64,000 nt of DNA from Iris pallida. Lineage: Eukaryota; Streptophyta; Magnoliopsida; Asparagales; Iridaceae. Below are positions 10,586 to 23,291 of the stretch, piece after piece. Within the stretch, counting starts at the first letter, position 1, and every line of letters begins with the position of its first letter. The position numbers were made by a program, and so were the translations under genes. The notes under the pieces were generated by a model. The model searched no databases and was not told the origin of the DNA. It saw only the letters and a list, made by a program, of their open reading frames with translations. The stretch lies in contig JANAVB010015600.1 of NCBI GenBank assembly GCA_029216955.1, positions 32,633,061-32,697,060 on the forward strand, in the 5' to 3' direction.

Positions 10586-12606
10586 CTAAAACCTTGTCAC
10601 GTCCCAGAACCAGAATACTGGAGAGCGGGGGAATGACTCAGCCAGCTACGTATTATGGGTAGATGAATACCGTATAATACGATCAATGTTGTCTAACCAG
10701 ACGAGGGGGTGCATACTACATAAAGGTCTTACTATGGTCTTTTCACATCTATTGTCTCAATTATTCAAGCAAGGAAACAAAAATAGAGAACATGTAAGAT
10801 AAAGCAGTAAGGCGTCCCAAACGCTCAGTCAAATTGTTCTTGAGATCTGGCTTTACAAAATATAGCCAGATGATATAGCAAGTATACACAATTGTTATCA
10901 GCTGCAGTCTGACTTAATTACAATCATGTAAAAGTAAGTACAAGACAATCCGACTAACATGTCGGTGCCAAACGGCTAAGTAATAAGGTAATTAACAAAA
11001 CGAGCGGTGAAGTAAGGAACCCACTCGAATCCTCCTGCAATCATGCCTCTAGTATTGACCATCTTGGAGGTAGAAGTACGCTGGATCCTCGGGCACCGGC
11101 TCTAAGTCTGGCCATGCAAAACCAGAGAGGTTAGACCTCTAATAGCAAGTACCACAAGCAAGGACGATATGAAGGACATAAACCAGTAAGTAAAAGAATA
11201 TAATAATAGATCTCTGCTTGCTACTAGGATTCACATCACAACACGACACTTCGAACCAACCTCCCAACCAAACAAGGACAGAAGTTGGCCCGTCATGTCC
11301 TGACATTCTGATCATCCCAGTTAGGTAACAGAGTAGTACAGTACACAACCAAATTATCTTGAACGGCCAATCAAATTCTACGGCTTGCTATGGTGAGTCC
11401 CAAGTTATCCTGGAATAATGCAATAAAGATTTCTCAGTTCTTACTATGTACGAGCAAGGCTAGTCTATCCAGTCAATCATGTGCGCCATGCATGAATTAG
11501 ACGAGTCCTAGCAGGACGCCCGTCAATATACAATATACAATAATAATAAAAGCAGATACTGTTCCCTGCCCGTGTGACAGATTTACAGTATCTGTGGGAA
11601 CTAGCCGGCCCGTCGGGTACTATTCGTCCCAAGGGGGCTGCCATATAAGAACTCGGGAATCCATTCTCTCCATGCAATCATTATTTTATTTAACTTAATA
11701 GTCCCTACGTTGAATGAAATCCCATACCGTGGATCGTGGTCATTCAAATGAGTACTTTCGTACGGGGTACGATATACACAACTCTACAACGATACCAGTG
11801 CGGTTAGGTTGTAGGTCTTACATAGCGTAATGCAACAATCAAATCTAACCACGGTAATCATGCCTTGACCATAAGGTACACATACTTCTTTTGTAGAAAA
11901 TAAATAAATAAATAATTAAATAAATAGATTGAAGCCTGCATATACATGTATGTCAATATTCGGGATCAGCCAGTCGATTACAATAGTTCATAACATGAAC
12001 GTGTCTCATTCATTCATTGTAATAAGACGACTAGCCAGTCTCTTAGTTCCAACTAGGAACGCATGATCAATTAGTCAAATAACCATCGTCATTAATGGTG
12101 ACAAGGCATGAAAATCATTTAGCATTAAATAGGGTCGAGTCTATAACTCTCAAGGGTCAAGTTCCAGTCTCACTGGATACCCATATACCAATCCAGACAT
12201 TTGGCACTAATACACAAACATAGGTATTTAAAATATTAACATGCTAAGAATTTCGGGTTCATGTAAAAAGGCGTAAGGATATAATAGGGAATTATCATGC
12301 TACTATTAAATGAATAAAGTATGGAACAGAATAAAAACACCCAAGCCAGGAAGTCACGCCAACAAGTCTTAAGCTAAGTCCAAAAGTCACGCAAGAAGTA
12401 TCTGCTAAGACCAACAAGTCACGCTAAGTCTAGCATGGAGGAGTGAGCGTATAACATAATACACGCTGGCAAGTATGGGTGTGAAAAGTGAAGCGTGACA
12501 AGTGATTCACGCACGCACTCTCAACGTGAGGGTGAAAAAGTCACGCACGCCAAAAGTCACGCACAATGTGATCGTGAAAAGTCACGCACGCAAGCTCATG
12601 GACATG

Positions 12607-12852
12607 AGCGTGACTCAAAATACACGCATGCAAATGCGGGCGTGACTGAAAATACACGCACGCAAATGCGAGCGTGACTCAAAATACACGCATGCAAATG
12701 CGGGCGTGACTGAAAATACATGCACGCAAATGCGGGCGTGACTGAAAATACACGCACGCAAATGCGAGCGTGACTCAAAATACACGCATGCAAATGCGGG
12801 CGTGACTGAAAATACACGTACGCAAATGCGAGCGTGACTGAAATACATGCAA
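12607..12852. repeat. 32-bp tandem repeat in 5' LTR of B
   Basis: Same array as at 4450-4695, with about seven palindrome-bearing units and scattered C/T changes between the two copies. Confidence 0.9.
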
Positions 12853-13236
12853 ACACGTATAGACGTGTGCGTGACTGGGCTGATGTTTACGCGAGCACAT
12901 AAGAACGTGTGCGTGAAACATCTCCCAAACTCCAAGTCCCATGGAGCCTTTGCTCCGGTGCCAAAATACACGCTAAGTTGGTGGACCAAGAACCCAAGAA
13001 CAGCCAAAATACTATAACTTAGATCTAGAGAAAACCAGCCGTAGAAATCAAAAATGCTAAGAACTAATCTCTCTTGGAATCACGAGAAGAAGGCAAATGA
13101 ACCATAAAAATGGGTAATTGAGAAGCAAGTTTGCACTTGCCTTCTCCTGCTGCTGGTAGGTGGTGGAGAGTAATGAGAGGAAGAAGAAGAAGTAATGGTG
13201 AGAATGAAGTAATGAGGAGAGAGAAAGAGATGGAAG

Positions 13237-13246
13237 CTTTAAATAG
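13237..13246 (-). promoter_or_regulatory. TATA box of 5' LTR of B
   Basis: CTATTTAAAG on the minus strand, followed downstream by a CT/TTC-rich leader. This copy is placed to start the element's genomic RNA. Motif-based inference. Confidence 0.5.
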
Positions 13247-13541
13247 GGGGAGTGGTGGTAGGTGGGGTGTTGGGCCGGGTTTAAGGGGATCCAGCAAACC
13301 GAAACCCAATAACACTAAAGCAGCAAATAAAATACAGGTAATAAAATTGTAGAAATATAATTGCAAAAATAAAATTTGCAGGAAATTAATTAACATAAAA
13401 ATTTAAGAGCAGATAATTAATTAACATGAAACTAAAGAAATTTAAATACAGAATAATACATGATAAATACTAAATAAATACACAGGAGTTGTACACATAT
13501 ATAAAAAAATACGCATTCCGGGAACGGGGAGTGACAGTAAC

Positions 13542-14744
13542 TGTAATAGCTTAGATTTTCTTGTCATTTCTGGTTTTACGAGTTTTCTATTTTAACGATT
13601 AAATTGACTAAAAAGTATTTTCGTATAAAATTAATTAATATTTTCTCACCTAAAAATTGACAAGTTTATTAATAATTAAAAAGTCACATATCTCTCACTA
13701 AATAAGAAAATTAGCTTTATATTTATATTTATAAAAATTATCAAGTTTCATAAATAATCCGGCATCGACGATGTTTTCCCGAATTTAAAGTTAAAACAAT
13801 CTTTTTCCCTCGTATTAAATCAACACACTAAATAATCGTGTTTTCTGTGTTTGGTTAATTAAAGAACTAAAATTGGATTAGGACGCAAATAGAGATTTCA
13901 ACTAGCGTAGCTAGGTTGGTAAACCTGATATCTGAGCCTATTTCTCGAATGTAGGAATTCGAGGACGATCCTAATTCCCATCTTGAAGTCTTCAACTTTC
14001 CAGTCCAGTCCATTTTGAGGCAAGTACATTTTGTGTTAGTTTACAATTATTTAGTAATCATTTTAATGCAAGTTTAAACCACGATGCAACACGGAACTCT
14101 CTCTGAGAGTACTAACTGTAACTACTGTAACTATTGGGGACTGGGGGAGTAGAGTAATGAGTATGACCACATCCAAACTACTATAACTACTGTAACTATA
14201 TTAGCTTACCCCTCATACACACGGGGATAAGCCGTACCTTACTGTAACAAACCAAAGCTGGTCATATTTCATTGCCTATTCACATCACAGAACTGTAACT
14301 GTTTTAAAACTGTAACTGCTTTATTATGGATTTCAAAACTGTTTAAAAGTGCATGATTCTATTATTATTTCAATTGTCAAATTAGTATAAATTGTACTTT
14401 ACTCCCTCCTGACTGGAGACCCAACATTTTTAGGTATCACTGATGAGGCTTTGTTCCGCGATATTTCCAAGGTCCCAACTAGAAGATGAGGATTTCGAGA
14501 CTGATGAGCTGTTTGCCTAGTATTTTCTTTCCTTCTTGATGTATGTAGAAAATGGTTTAAGTTGTATCTTTCATTTCATTGTAAAAGTTTAATAAAGTTT
14601 TAAATTTTCCGAAGTTGAGTTGTGACAAATATAGTGTTGTTGTATGGTTACCTGCTACTGAACAGCTTACTGCCGCCGTCTCAACAATGGTGCAGGCTGG
14701 GCATGATCCGGTTCGACCCCTTTAGTTGGGATCGGGTCGTGACA
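13542..14744 (+). repeat. LTR1 of array A, 3' part
   Basis: Continues LTR1 after element B and aligns with 20353-21549 and 27140-28353. It contains an AT-rich stretch, a cluster of CTGTAACTA-type motifs (about 14108-14200) and the LTR end GGGTCGTGACA at 14734-14744. No gene is seen. Confidence 0.9.
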
Positions 14745-14753
14745 TATTTTTAG

Positions 14754-14770
14754 TGGTGGCCCATGCAGGT
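14754..14770 (+). other. Primer-binding site candidate of A, copy 1
   Basis: TGGTGGCCCATGCAGGT nine bases after the LTR end, identical to that of element B. Confidence 0.6.
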
Positions 14771-14924
14771 CAACAACAACTTAGGAAAACATACCTAGAA
14801 ACAATTAGAACACTAGAACATTGATTTGTCACGACATAGGACCGATATATATATTAAATATTTTTGTTTGATTATAGACTGGTAGGATACCTTGCTTATG
14901 TTTGCATCCTAAACCTTCCAGAGA

Positions 14925-15604
14925 ATGACCATTGACAAGACCAATCCTGCTGGCGATGAGGTGACATCTCCGGATCACACCCCATCTCCTCAACCAAGTC
15001 CAGGGTCTTTTCCCTCGTGGCTGATTGACCGTCCCCATAATGCATCCAGTGAAGTTTTTACTACACTGGCGATTCCTACCTCTTCTCTACTGAGTTGCAT
15101 TTCCTTGGTGGAGTATCTATTCCTGTTGCTCCACCAGTACCAGCAAACACCTCCCAAATGGTTGCCCTATTTCAAAAAATCTTGGAGTTCCAGAAAGCTC
15201 AAGATGAAGCCGAGCAGGAACAGATGAATATCACGAGAGAAGACATGAAGAACGTCAATGATGTAGCCTTAGCTATCTTAAACCAAGTTGGAGTAGAACC
15301 TCGTCCTAGGAGGGATACCCCTGAATCTAGAAGGTATTTGGGTCCCATCAAGTACTCTACTTTCCGGCAGTCTTGTCGTAGGAGGCTATTGGCTTGTGAC
15401 TACTGCAAGAGGCCTGGTCATCAGGCCGTTAGTTGCCGCAAGAGATTGGAACAATGTTTGGCATGTGGATCCGCTGAACATCGGGTAAAGGATTGCCCCT
15501 TATCTTTCCATCATACCAGAATACCTACCCCAGTAACACCTGTTAGGCCACAACCTAGGGACTCTTCCTATCCAGCAGACCTTGCCTCCTACTATAAGAC
15601 ATAA
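14925..15604 (+). pseudogene. A internal 1: gag remnant with two zinc knuckles
   Basis: An upstream frame (from 14925, MTIDKTNPAGDE) and a second frame (15095-15604) appear to be one gag relic joined by a frameshift. The second frame has an acidic helix-like stretch (KILEFQKAQDEAEQEQM) and two CX2CX4HX4C knuckles (CDYCKRPGHQAVSC and CLACGSAEHRVKDC). The capsid domain that normally precedes the knuckles is missing: only about 80 residues of linker separate the acidic stretch from the first knuckle. No protease motif follows. The copy at 21732-22411 is nearly the same. Confidence 0.75.
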
Positions 15605-15819
15605 TGCAAACTCGAGGTTCATAGAAGATGAAGCAGTTGGAGACTGCTCATGCAAGAGCCAGAACCATGAAGAATAGTACCTAGGACTGCTGATTAGCAT
15701 TTTCTAAGAAGTTGTAACAGGATGTCCTTAGATCAATCATGAGAGTTTTTGCTGTAATTCTCCACATGAATAAATTCTTAGTTACACCTTTATGGCAGAT
15801 GTTTTTCCTGATAGTCTTC

Positions 15820-16440
15820 CCGGATTATCCCAGATCTAGACATAGGATTCACCATTGACCTAGTCCCCGGCTCTTTTCCTATTTCTAAAGGATGTTACAG
15901 AGTCAACCCGAAGGAGGCCAAGAAGATGAAGGACCAGATAAATGAAGGCTCTAGGATTTATCCAAGATGGAACTTTACCTTAGGGAACCCCTATCTTGTT
16001 TGTGCCCAAGAAGGATGGAACCACGGATGTGCATCGATTACCAGACACTAAAGAACAAGTACCCTCTGCCCGGATCGAGGATCTGTTTGATCTGTTTGTG
16101 TGGAGTTAGGGTGTTTCAAAGTTTGACTTAAGATCTGACTACCATCAAATCAAAGTCAGGAAGGAGGATATTTCCAAGACGGCGTTCAAACACCAAGTAT
16201 GGGTAGTTTTCTTTGGTCATGACGTTGGACTGATAAATGCTCCTACTGTGTTCATGAATCTCATGAACAGAGTTTTTCATGAGTATTTGAATCAGTTTAT
16301 CTTCTCCGTAGATAACATTCTGATATATTCGAAGACTGAAGAAGAGCATGAAGAACATCTGAGGAAAGTTCTGGAAACCTTGAAGAAAAAAAAGTTTTAT
16401 GGTAAGTTATCTGAACGTGGATTTTCTTTGACAAGGTGAA
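15820..16440 (+). pseudogene. A internal 1: reverse transcriptase remnant
   Basis: Fragments in shifting frames. FPDSLPGLSQ opens the linker before RT, then GFTIDLVPGSFPISK and KEAKKMKDQI, then broken motif regions, then KEDISKTAFKHQVW, FMNLMNRVFHEYLNQF and SVDNILIYSKTEEEHEE. The catalytic box reads VDNI where active enzymes have two aspartates, so the second Asp is Asn. With the frameshifts and small deletions, no active enzyme is possible. Confidence 0.75.
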
Positions 16441-17250
16441 CTTTTGGCCATGTTGTCAAGAGAAGAAATTTCGATGGAAGATAGCTGCTGTTGAAAAGTG
16501 GTATACCCCAAGTTCAATTCGGAAGTTTCTTGAACTTGGCTGGCTACTATCAGAAGTTCGTGAAGGATTTCGCCAAGATTGCTGAGCCGATGGCGAAGCT
16601 CACTTGGAAGAATAAAGAGTTCATCTGGACGAAAGATTGCCAGGCGACATTGAGGAGCTGAAGAAGAGACTTACCACTACACCAATCCTTGCGCTACCCG
16701 CAGGAACCGGTGGTTTCTCAATTTACAGTAATGCCTCTGGAAAAGGACTGGGTTACGTTCTTCAACAACATGGGAAAGTAATTACTTACACATCTAGGCA
16801 ACTACAGACTCATGAGAAGAATTATCCCACACCTAATTTGGAATTTGCTGCAATTATCTTTACTTTGAATCTATGGAAGCATGATTTTTATGGAAAAGGG
16901 AGTGAAAATATATACGGACTACAAAAGTCTGAAATATGTCTTCACTCAGAAAGAGCTGAATGTTAGACAAAGAAGATGGCTGAAGCTGATGAAGGATTTC
17001 AACATCGACCCACTATACCACCCGGGTAGGGCTAATATGATCGCTGATACACTTAGTCGATACCTAGTGGCGATGTTCTTAACCAAGGAGTGGCACCTAC
17101 TAGAAGACGCCGAGAAGCTTGGACTGGAGGTTATACTACCTGGAGATAGAAGGACGGAGCTAGATGCTGATTCAGTATTGATGAAGTTCGAGGCTGATGG
17201 AAAAAATCAAGAGGACGTAGTTTCAAAACGAGGCACTTTGCAGGCTTAGA
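16440..17250 (+). pseudogene. A internal 1: RNase H remnant
   Basis: Frames at 16637-16966 and 16881-17249 cover KKRLTTTPILALPAG, FSIYSNASGKGLGYV, YTSRQLQTHEKNYPT, then after a frameshift YTDYKSLKYVFTQKELNVRQ, YHPGRANMIADTLSRY. The first catalytic Asp (normally Y-x-D-A-S) is Asn. The copy at 23444-24056 carries the same change and the same frameshift. Confidence 0.8.
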
Positions 17251-18195
17251 GATCAAGTGTTGGCAGAAACACTTGAGGGTTTCTAAATTGATCAGCAGTG
17301 GAACTCTGAAGAATGGTACAAGACTTTGTGTATCGGCTGACAAACGGAGGAACGAGTTGATGAAAGAAATACACCAGTCACAGTATTCCATATATTCAGG
17401 ACCTAATAAGATGTATCGGAATATACCTCCATTGATTGGTGCTATGGAATGAAGAAGGACAATTCCAGGTATGGGATTAGATGTGAATTTGTCAACATGA
17501 GGAATTTTGCAAGAGAACAACAAGTTTGTTGCAGCCGCTGGACAATCCGGAGTGGAAGTAGAAGCATATAACAATGAACTTTGAGTAAGGATTGCCTTGT
17601 TCCCAAGGAGGGAAGGGCACCAATTGGATTGTAGTGGACCGACTGGCTAAGTCAGCACACTCTATTCCCTTCAAGGTTAGTTTATTCACCGAGAAGTGGC
17701 AGCATTGTACGAGAGGCACCCCTACCGGATTTATGGAGTACAAACCGACGGACAATCAAAGAAGATAATCCAGACGCTTGAAGATATGTTAGATCTTGTG
17801 TTTTGGAAATTGGAGGGTCTTGGAGAAGATCATTTAAAATTGGTAGAGTTTCCTTACAACAACTACCAAGTTAGCATCGTCAATCAGTGGAGTTGAAGAA
17901 GGAGATAGCGTCTTTTGTGAAGATTTTCTCCTACCAGAGGAACGATCAGTGTTAGCAGAGCAGGAAAGTTGAGCCAGGTACATCAGGCCATTTGAAGTTT
18001 TAAGACGAGTTGGAAGTAGCGTACTGGTTAGCTCTATCAGCTAATATTGAGAGTGTGCAACGTCTTCTACGTATCACAGCTCAGACGCTACATTCCGGAT
18101 CCGAGTCCCATATTGGATAATTCAGAGCTGAAGATTGGACTCAACCTTTCAGTGCCAGAGAAACCAGTTGCAAGCGTAGTCAGAGGTGAGAAGAA
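17250..18195 (+). pseudogene. A internal 1: integrase and tail remnants
   Basis: Only scattered integrase pieces remain: an SQYSIYSGPNKMYRN-like zinc-domain start (about 17370-17420), [18 protein letters not shown] (about 17740-17790), LKLVEFPYNN (about 17837-17866) and a tail resembling YIPDPSPILDNSELK and LNLSVPEKPVASVV (about 18090-18185). Multiple frameshifts and stops lie between them. The order matches element B. Confidence 0.65.
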
Positions 18196-18524
18196 GATCA
18201 GAATTTGAGCCATCACTTAAACTCCTATTCCTTATCTTTTCGTTCTAAACTTGACTGATGCTGCTAAATTAGCCTAGTTTTGCAAGCTATCTTTTTGTCA
18301 GGCTTGATCATGACGGTCTTTTATTGGGTGCACCCACTAATATATTGTCTAATCAGGACCGGTGCATGATGGTCTGATCAACCTCGTGTACTTTGGTTCG
18401 CTTTTGTATTTTTCTACATGGATGATATCATAAACCGTCTCATCCACGACTGCCTTGGCAATTCTTATTGTTGGACCTGAGTTACGAGTGTAGTACCCGT
18501 ACCTGTTTGATTCTCCTACCCTGC

Positions 18525-18563
18525 CTTTAATTTCGAGGACGAAATTTTCTAAGGAGGGAAGAT
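18525..18563 (+). other. Conserved 3' motif and polypurine tract of A internal 1
   Basis: ATTTCGAGGACGAAATTTTC followed by AAGGAGGGAAGAT directly before LTR2. The same arrangement precedes LTR3 at 25331-25369. Confidence 0.8.
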
Positions 18564-18799
18564 TATGAAACCCATATTCTCGTAATTAATTATTAAATAG
18601 TGTTTTAGTATTATTATTATTAGTATTTCTAAAATTATTATTATTATTATTAAATATTTTTGGAGTGCAAATAATTTCGAAAATAATAATAACATGGACT
18701 TTTGGATTTTAGACCCAGACCCGAGTTCGAACCCAGACCCAGGCCTGAGCCAAACCCAAATCCCATTCTTAATTTTGATTTTGACTGGTTCCAATTATG

Positions 18800-18861
<62 letters not shown>

Positions 18862-21549
18862 CTATTCAGCTGGTCCCGTAGGACCAGCATTTTCGTGTGA
18901 TTGACCCGTTCTCCCCATTCCTATTCTTCTTCCCTATTACCCCTCCTTACCACACAAGAGCACACCACTCATTCCCTTTATTTACTCCCACTCACCCACT
19001 CCTCTACTCACAGAAGAATAAACTCTTCTCTTTCCACCACTCAGAGAACAACTTTATTTTCTTCCCACTCTCTCAACAACCCACTTCCTCTCCCCACAAA
19101 CCCTCACCCGACCACTCCAGCCGACGCCAAGCCCCGCTCCCCGCGTCACCCTCCGGACGACCACCCCCTTCTCGGCCGACCGCCGACCAGCGTGCCCCGC
19201 GGGCGAGCTTCCCTCGGCGCCCGCGCCCCCGGCTAGTGCTCCGGCCGACCGCGCCTCCTTCGGCCGACCGTCGCGCCCGCCCCAGCGGAGCCGTGCCCCC
19301 TTTCTCGTCGACGCCGACCGCGTCAGAACCCGTACGGCCCCCTCCGGGTCAGAACCCGTCGGCGCCCTTTGGCCGATCCCTCTCTGCCCGTTCCCTCGTG
19401 TGCCCCCTCGCGTGTTCAGTCCGCTGCCCCTCTTTCCCTGCTATTCCAGCTTCCCGACAGCACCCTGTTGGCTTCCTCGCTGATCTAGGTGCGTGCCCTA
19501 GCCGCGCACTCCCCGATCTGCTGATTTTTGGCAACGACGCTGCTGGACGCTGCTGTTCCAGCGCTGTTTCGGGAATTATTCGCTGTTTCGGAGCTCTATA
19601 TTCTTTCTATTATTCATCTGAGAGCTCTAGCCGAGAAATCCGAGGTATAACCCCCTGTCCCGCTCATTTTATTATTTTAGTCGATGATGAAATGGTCTCC
19701 GATTCCCTTTGGGAATTCGGTTTTAGCGACGTCGTAATTTTTCGGGACTTTCGGAAAGGTCCTGAGAATTGTTTTGGATTCCCGGAATATTTCGGGAATT
19801 GATTTTTGGTATGTTTTAGCTTTCCGAATTTTTCGGTAGCGTTCTGTGATTTGTGGGATTGGAATCGGACTTCCGAAATTATTTCGGGTCGTTCCGATTA
19901 TTCTGTGGATTGGTTGTGGATTTCATATATATATAAATTCGGGTTTTTCCCTGGTTTGGGGTTTGCAGGAAATTATCGGCGCCATTTTCCAGTTTTTAGG
20001 TTGACCAAAAACAGAGGAGATGCTGCCGGATTTTTTCCTAAATTCCAGAATATTTTTAAAAATGAATTTAAAATGAATTTCGGAATTTTATTTGATATTT
20101 GATTTTGGGTGACGATCGTATCGGTCAATGGACCCGGCTAAGTGCAAACGAAACCGGCCCCGCCCGGACGTTGAGGCATTAGCCAAGTTGAGGATTGGAC
20201 CATATCTGAGACTCCATATTTACCTTTATTTTCATTATTAATTTCTGTTTATATTTTATTTAATATTTCAGTAGGACTAACGGCGGTCTTGTCTTACTTC
20301 AATTTATGTAAATAAATTGTAATGGGCATAAGTCCAGCTGGCTGTGGTTTGTAACTGTAATAGCTTAGATTTTCTTGTCATTTCTGGTTTTACGAGTTTT
20401 CTATTTTAACGATTAAATTAACTAAAAAGTATTTTCGTATAAAATTAATTAATATTTTCTCACCTAAAAATTGACAAGTTTATTAATAATTAAAAAGTCA
20501 CGTATCTCTCACTAAATAAGAAAATTAGCTTTATATTTATATTTATAAAAATTACCAAGTTTCATAAATAATCTGGCATCGACGATGTTTTCCCGAATTT
20601 AAAGTTAAAACAATCTTTTTCCCTCGTATTAAATGAACACACTAAATAATCGTGTTTTCTGTATTTGGTTAATTAAAGAACTAAAATTGGATTAGGACGC
20701 AAATAGAGATTTCAACTAGCGTAGCTAGGTTGGTAAACCTGATATCTGAGCCTATTTCTCGAATGTAGGAATTCGAGGACGATCCTAATTCCCATCTTGA
20801 AGTCTTCAACTTTCCAGTCCAGTCTATTTTGAGGCAAGTACATTTTGTGTTAGTTTACAATTATTTAGTAATCGTTTTAATGCAAGTTTAAACCACGATG
20901 CAACACGGAACTCTCTCTGAGAGCACTAACTGTAACTACTGTAACTATTGGGGACTGGGGGAGTAGTGTAATGAGTATGACCACATCCAAACTACTGTAA
21001 CTATATTAGCTTACCCCTCATACACACGGGGATAAGCCGTACCTTACTGTAACAAACCCAAGCTGGTCATATTTCATTGCCTATTCACATCACAGAACTG
21101 TAACTGTTTTAAAACTGTAACTGCTTTATTATGGATTTCAAAACTGTTTAAAAGTGCATGATTCTATTATTATTTCAATTGTCAAATTAGCATAAATTGT
21201 ACTTTGCTCCCTCCTAACTGGAGACCCAACATTTTTAGGTATCACTGATGAGGCTTTGTTCCGCGATATTTCCAAGGTCCCAACTAGAAGATGAGGATTT
21301 TGAGACTGATGAGCTGTTTGCCTAGTGTTTTCTTTCCTTCTTGATGTATGTAGAAAATGGTTTAAGTTGTATCTTTCATTTCATTGTAAAAGTTTAATAA
21401 AGTTTTAAATTTTCCAATGTTGAGTTGTGACAAATATAGTGTTGTTGTATGGTTACCTGCTACTGAACAGCTTACTGCCGTCGTCTCAACAACGGTGCAG
21501 GCTGGACATGATCCGGTTCGACCCCTTTAGTTGGGATCGGGTCGTGACA
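18564..21549 (+). repeat. LTR2 of array A (shared middle LTR)
   Basis: Intact LTR of 2986 bp acting as 3' LTR of the first unit and 5' LTR of the second. It begins TATGAAACCC, a G-to-A change in the terminal TG. Shared single-base differences in the GC-rich leader place it closer to LTR3 than to LTR1. Confidence 0.95.
18800..18888 (+). promoter_or_regulatory. Core promoter of LTR2 (A): long AT run and hairpin
   Basis: The AT run is roughly twice as long as in LTR1 (about 18803-18860) and is followed by the same 8-bp-stem hairpin at 18869-18888. Confidence 0.55.
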
Positions 21550-21558
21550 TGTTTTTAG

Positions 21559-21575
21559 TGGTGGCCCATGCAGGT
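21559..21575 (+). other. Primer-binding site candidate of A, copy 2
   Basis: TGGTGGCCCATGCAGGT nine bases past the end of LTR2, as in copy 1 and element B. Confidence 0.6.
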
Positions 21576-21731
21576 CAACAACAACTTAGGAAAACATACC
21601 TAGAAACAATTAGAACACTAGAACATTGATTTGTCACGACATAGGACCGATATATATATATTAAATATTTTTATTTGATTATAGACTGGTAGGATACCTT
21701 GCTTATGTTTGCATCCTAAAGATTCCAGAGA

Positions 21732-22411
21732 ATGACCATTGACAAGACCAATCCTGCTGGCGATGAGGTATCATCTCCGGATCACACCCCATCTCCTCAA
21801 CCAAGTCCAGGGTCTTTTCCCTCGCGGCTGATTGACCGTCCCCATAATGCATCCAGTGAAGTTTTCACTACACTGGCGATTCCTACCTCTTCTCAACTGA
21901 GTTGTATTTCCTTGGTGGAGTATCCATTCCTGTTGCTCCACCAGTACCAGCAAACACCTCCCAAATGGTTGCCCTATTTCAAAAAATCCTGGAGTTCCGG
22001 AAAGCTCAAGATGAAGCCGAGCAGGAACAGATGAATATCACGAGAGAAGACATGAAGAACGTCAATGATGTAGCCTTAGCTATCTTAAACCAAGTTGGAG
22101 CAGAACCTCGTCCTAGGAGGGATACCCCTGAATCTAGAAGGTATTTGGGTCCCATCAAGTACTCTACTTTCCGGCAGTCTTGTCGTAGGAGGCTATTGGC
22201 TTGTGACTACTGCAAGAGGCCTGGTCATCAGGCCGTTAGTTGCCGCAAGAGATTAGGACAATGTTTGGCATGTGGATCCGCTGAACATCGGGTAAAGGAT
22301 TGCCCCTTATCTTTCCATCATACCAGAATACCTATCCCAGCAATACCTGTTAGGCCACAACCTAGGGACTCTTCCTATCCAGCAGACCTTGCCTCCTACT
22401 ATAAGGCATAA
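21732..22411 (+). pseudogene. A internal 2: gag remnant with two zinc knuckles
   Basis: Near copy of 14925-15604, with the same frameshift between the first frame (21732-22034) and the zinc-knuckle frame (21902-22411). The capsid domain is missing here too. Differences are single substitutions, for example G in place of E before the second knuckle. Confidence 0.75.
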
Positions 22412-22626
22412 TGCAAACTCGAGGTTCATAGAAGATGAAGCAGTTAGAGACTGCTCATGCAAGAGCCAGAACCATGAAGAATAGTACCTAGGACTGCTGA
22501 TTAGCATTTTCTAAGAAGTTGTAACAGGATGTCCTTAGATCAATCATGAGAGTTTTTGCTGTAATTCTCCACATGAATAAATTCTTAGTTACACCTTTAT
22601 GGCAGATGTTTTTCCTGATAGTCTTC

Positions 22627-23291
22627 CCGGATTATCCCAGATCTAGACATAGGATTCACCATTGACCTAGTCCCCGGCTCTTTCCCTATTTCTAAAGGAT
22701 GTTACAGAGTCAACCCGAAGGAGGCCAAGAAGATGAAGGACCAGATCAATGAAGGCTCTAGGATTTATCCAAGATGGAACTTTGCCTTAGGGAACCCCTA
22801 TCTTGTTTGTGCCCAAGAAGGATGGAACCACGGATGTGCATCGATTACCAGACACTAAAGAACAAGTACCCTCTGCCCGGATCGAGGATCTGTTTGATCT
22901 GTTTGTGTGGAGTTAGGGTGTTTCAAAGTTTGACTTAAGATCTGACTACCATCAAATCAAAGTCAGGAAGGAGGACATTTCCAAGACGGCGTTCAAACAC
23001 CAAGTATGGGTAGTTTTCTTTGGTCATGACGTTGGACTGATAAATGCTCCTGCTGTGTTCATGAATCTCATGAACAGAGTTTTTCATGAGTATTTGAATC
23101 AGTTTATCTTCTCCGTAGATAACATTATGATATATTCGAAGACTGAAGAAGAGCATGAAGAACATCTGAAGAAAGTTCTGGAAACCTTGAAGAAAAAGAA
23201 GTTTTATGGTAAGTTATCTGAACGTGGATTTTCTTTGACAAGGTGGACTTTTGGCCATGTTGTCAAGAGAAGAAATTTCGATGGAAGATAG
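22627..23291 (+). pseudogene. A internal 2: reverse transcriptase remnant
   Basis: Counterpart of 15820-16440, again with the Asp-to-Asn change in the catalytic box (VDNIMIYSK). The frame runs a little further here because a TGG codon (RWTFG) is kept where copy 1 has TGA. So copy 1 has picked up at least this nonsense change since the two copies separated. Confidence 0.75.

Larger units (their letters stand above)
2431..13536 (-). mobile_element. LTR retrotransposon B (Ty3/gypsy chromovirus, Tekay-like), full length but defective
   Basis: Minus-strand element with two LTRs of about 2.94-2.95 kb (2431-5379 and 10595-13536), an internal region at 5380-10594 and the 5-bp target duplication GTAAC. 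Element order on the minus strand is 5' LTR, primer-binding site, gag, protease, RT, RNase H, integrase, chromodomain-type tail, purine tract, 3' LTR. The two LTRs are very similar by eye, so the insertion is relatively young. It is nested in LTR1 of array A and so is younger than that array. Premature stops and one frameshift make it unable to encode an intact pol. Confidence 0.95.
10595..13536 (-). repeat. 5' LTR of element B
   Basis: Nearly identical to 2431-5379, with a few single-base and short indel differences (for example one fewer CAATA unit near 11530). It carries the TATA motif at 13237-13246 on the minus strand and the 32-bp repeat array at about 12607-12852. It is followed by the GTAAC target duplication at 13537-13541. 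Confidence 0.95.
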
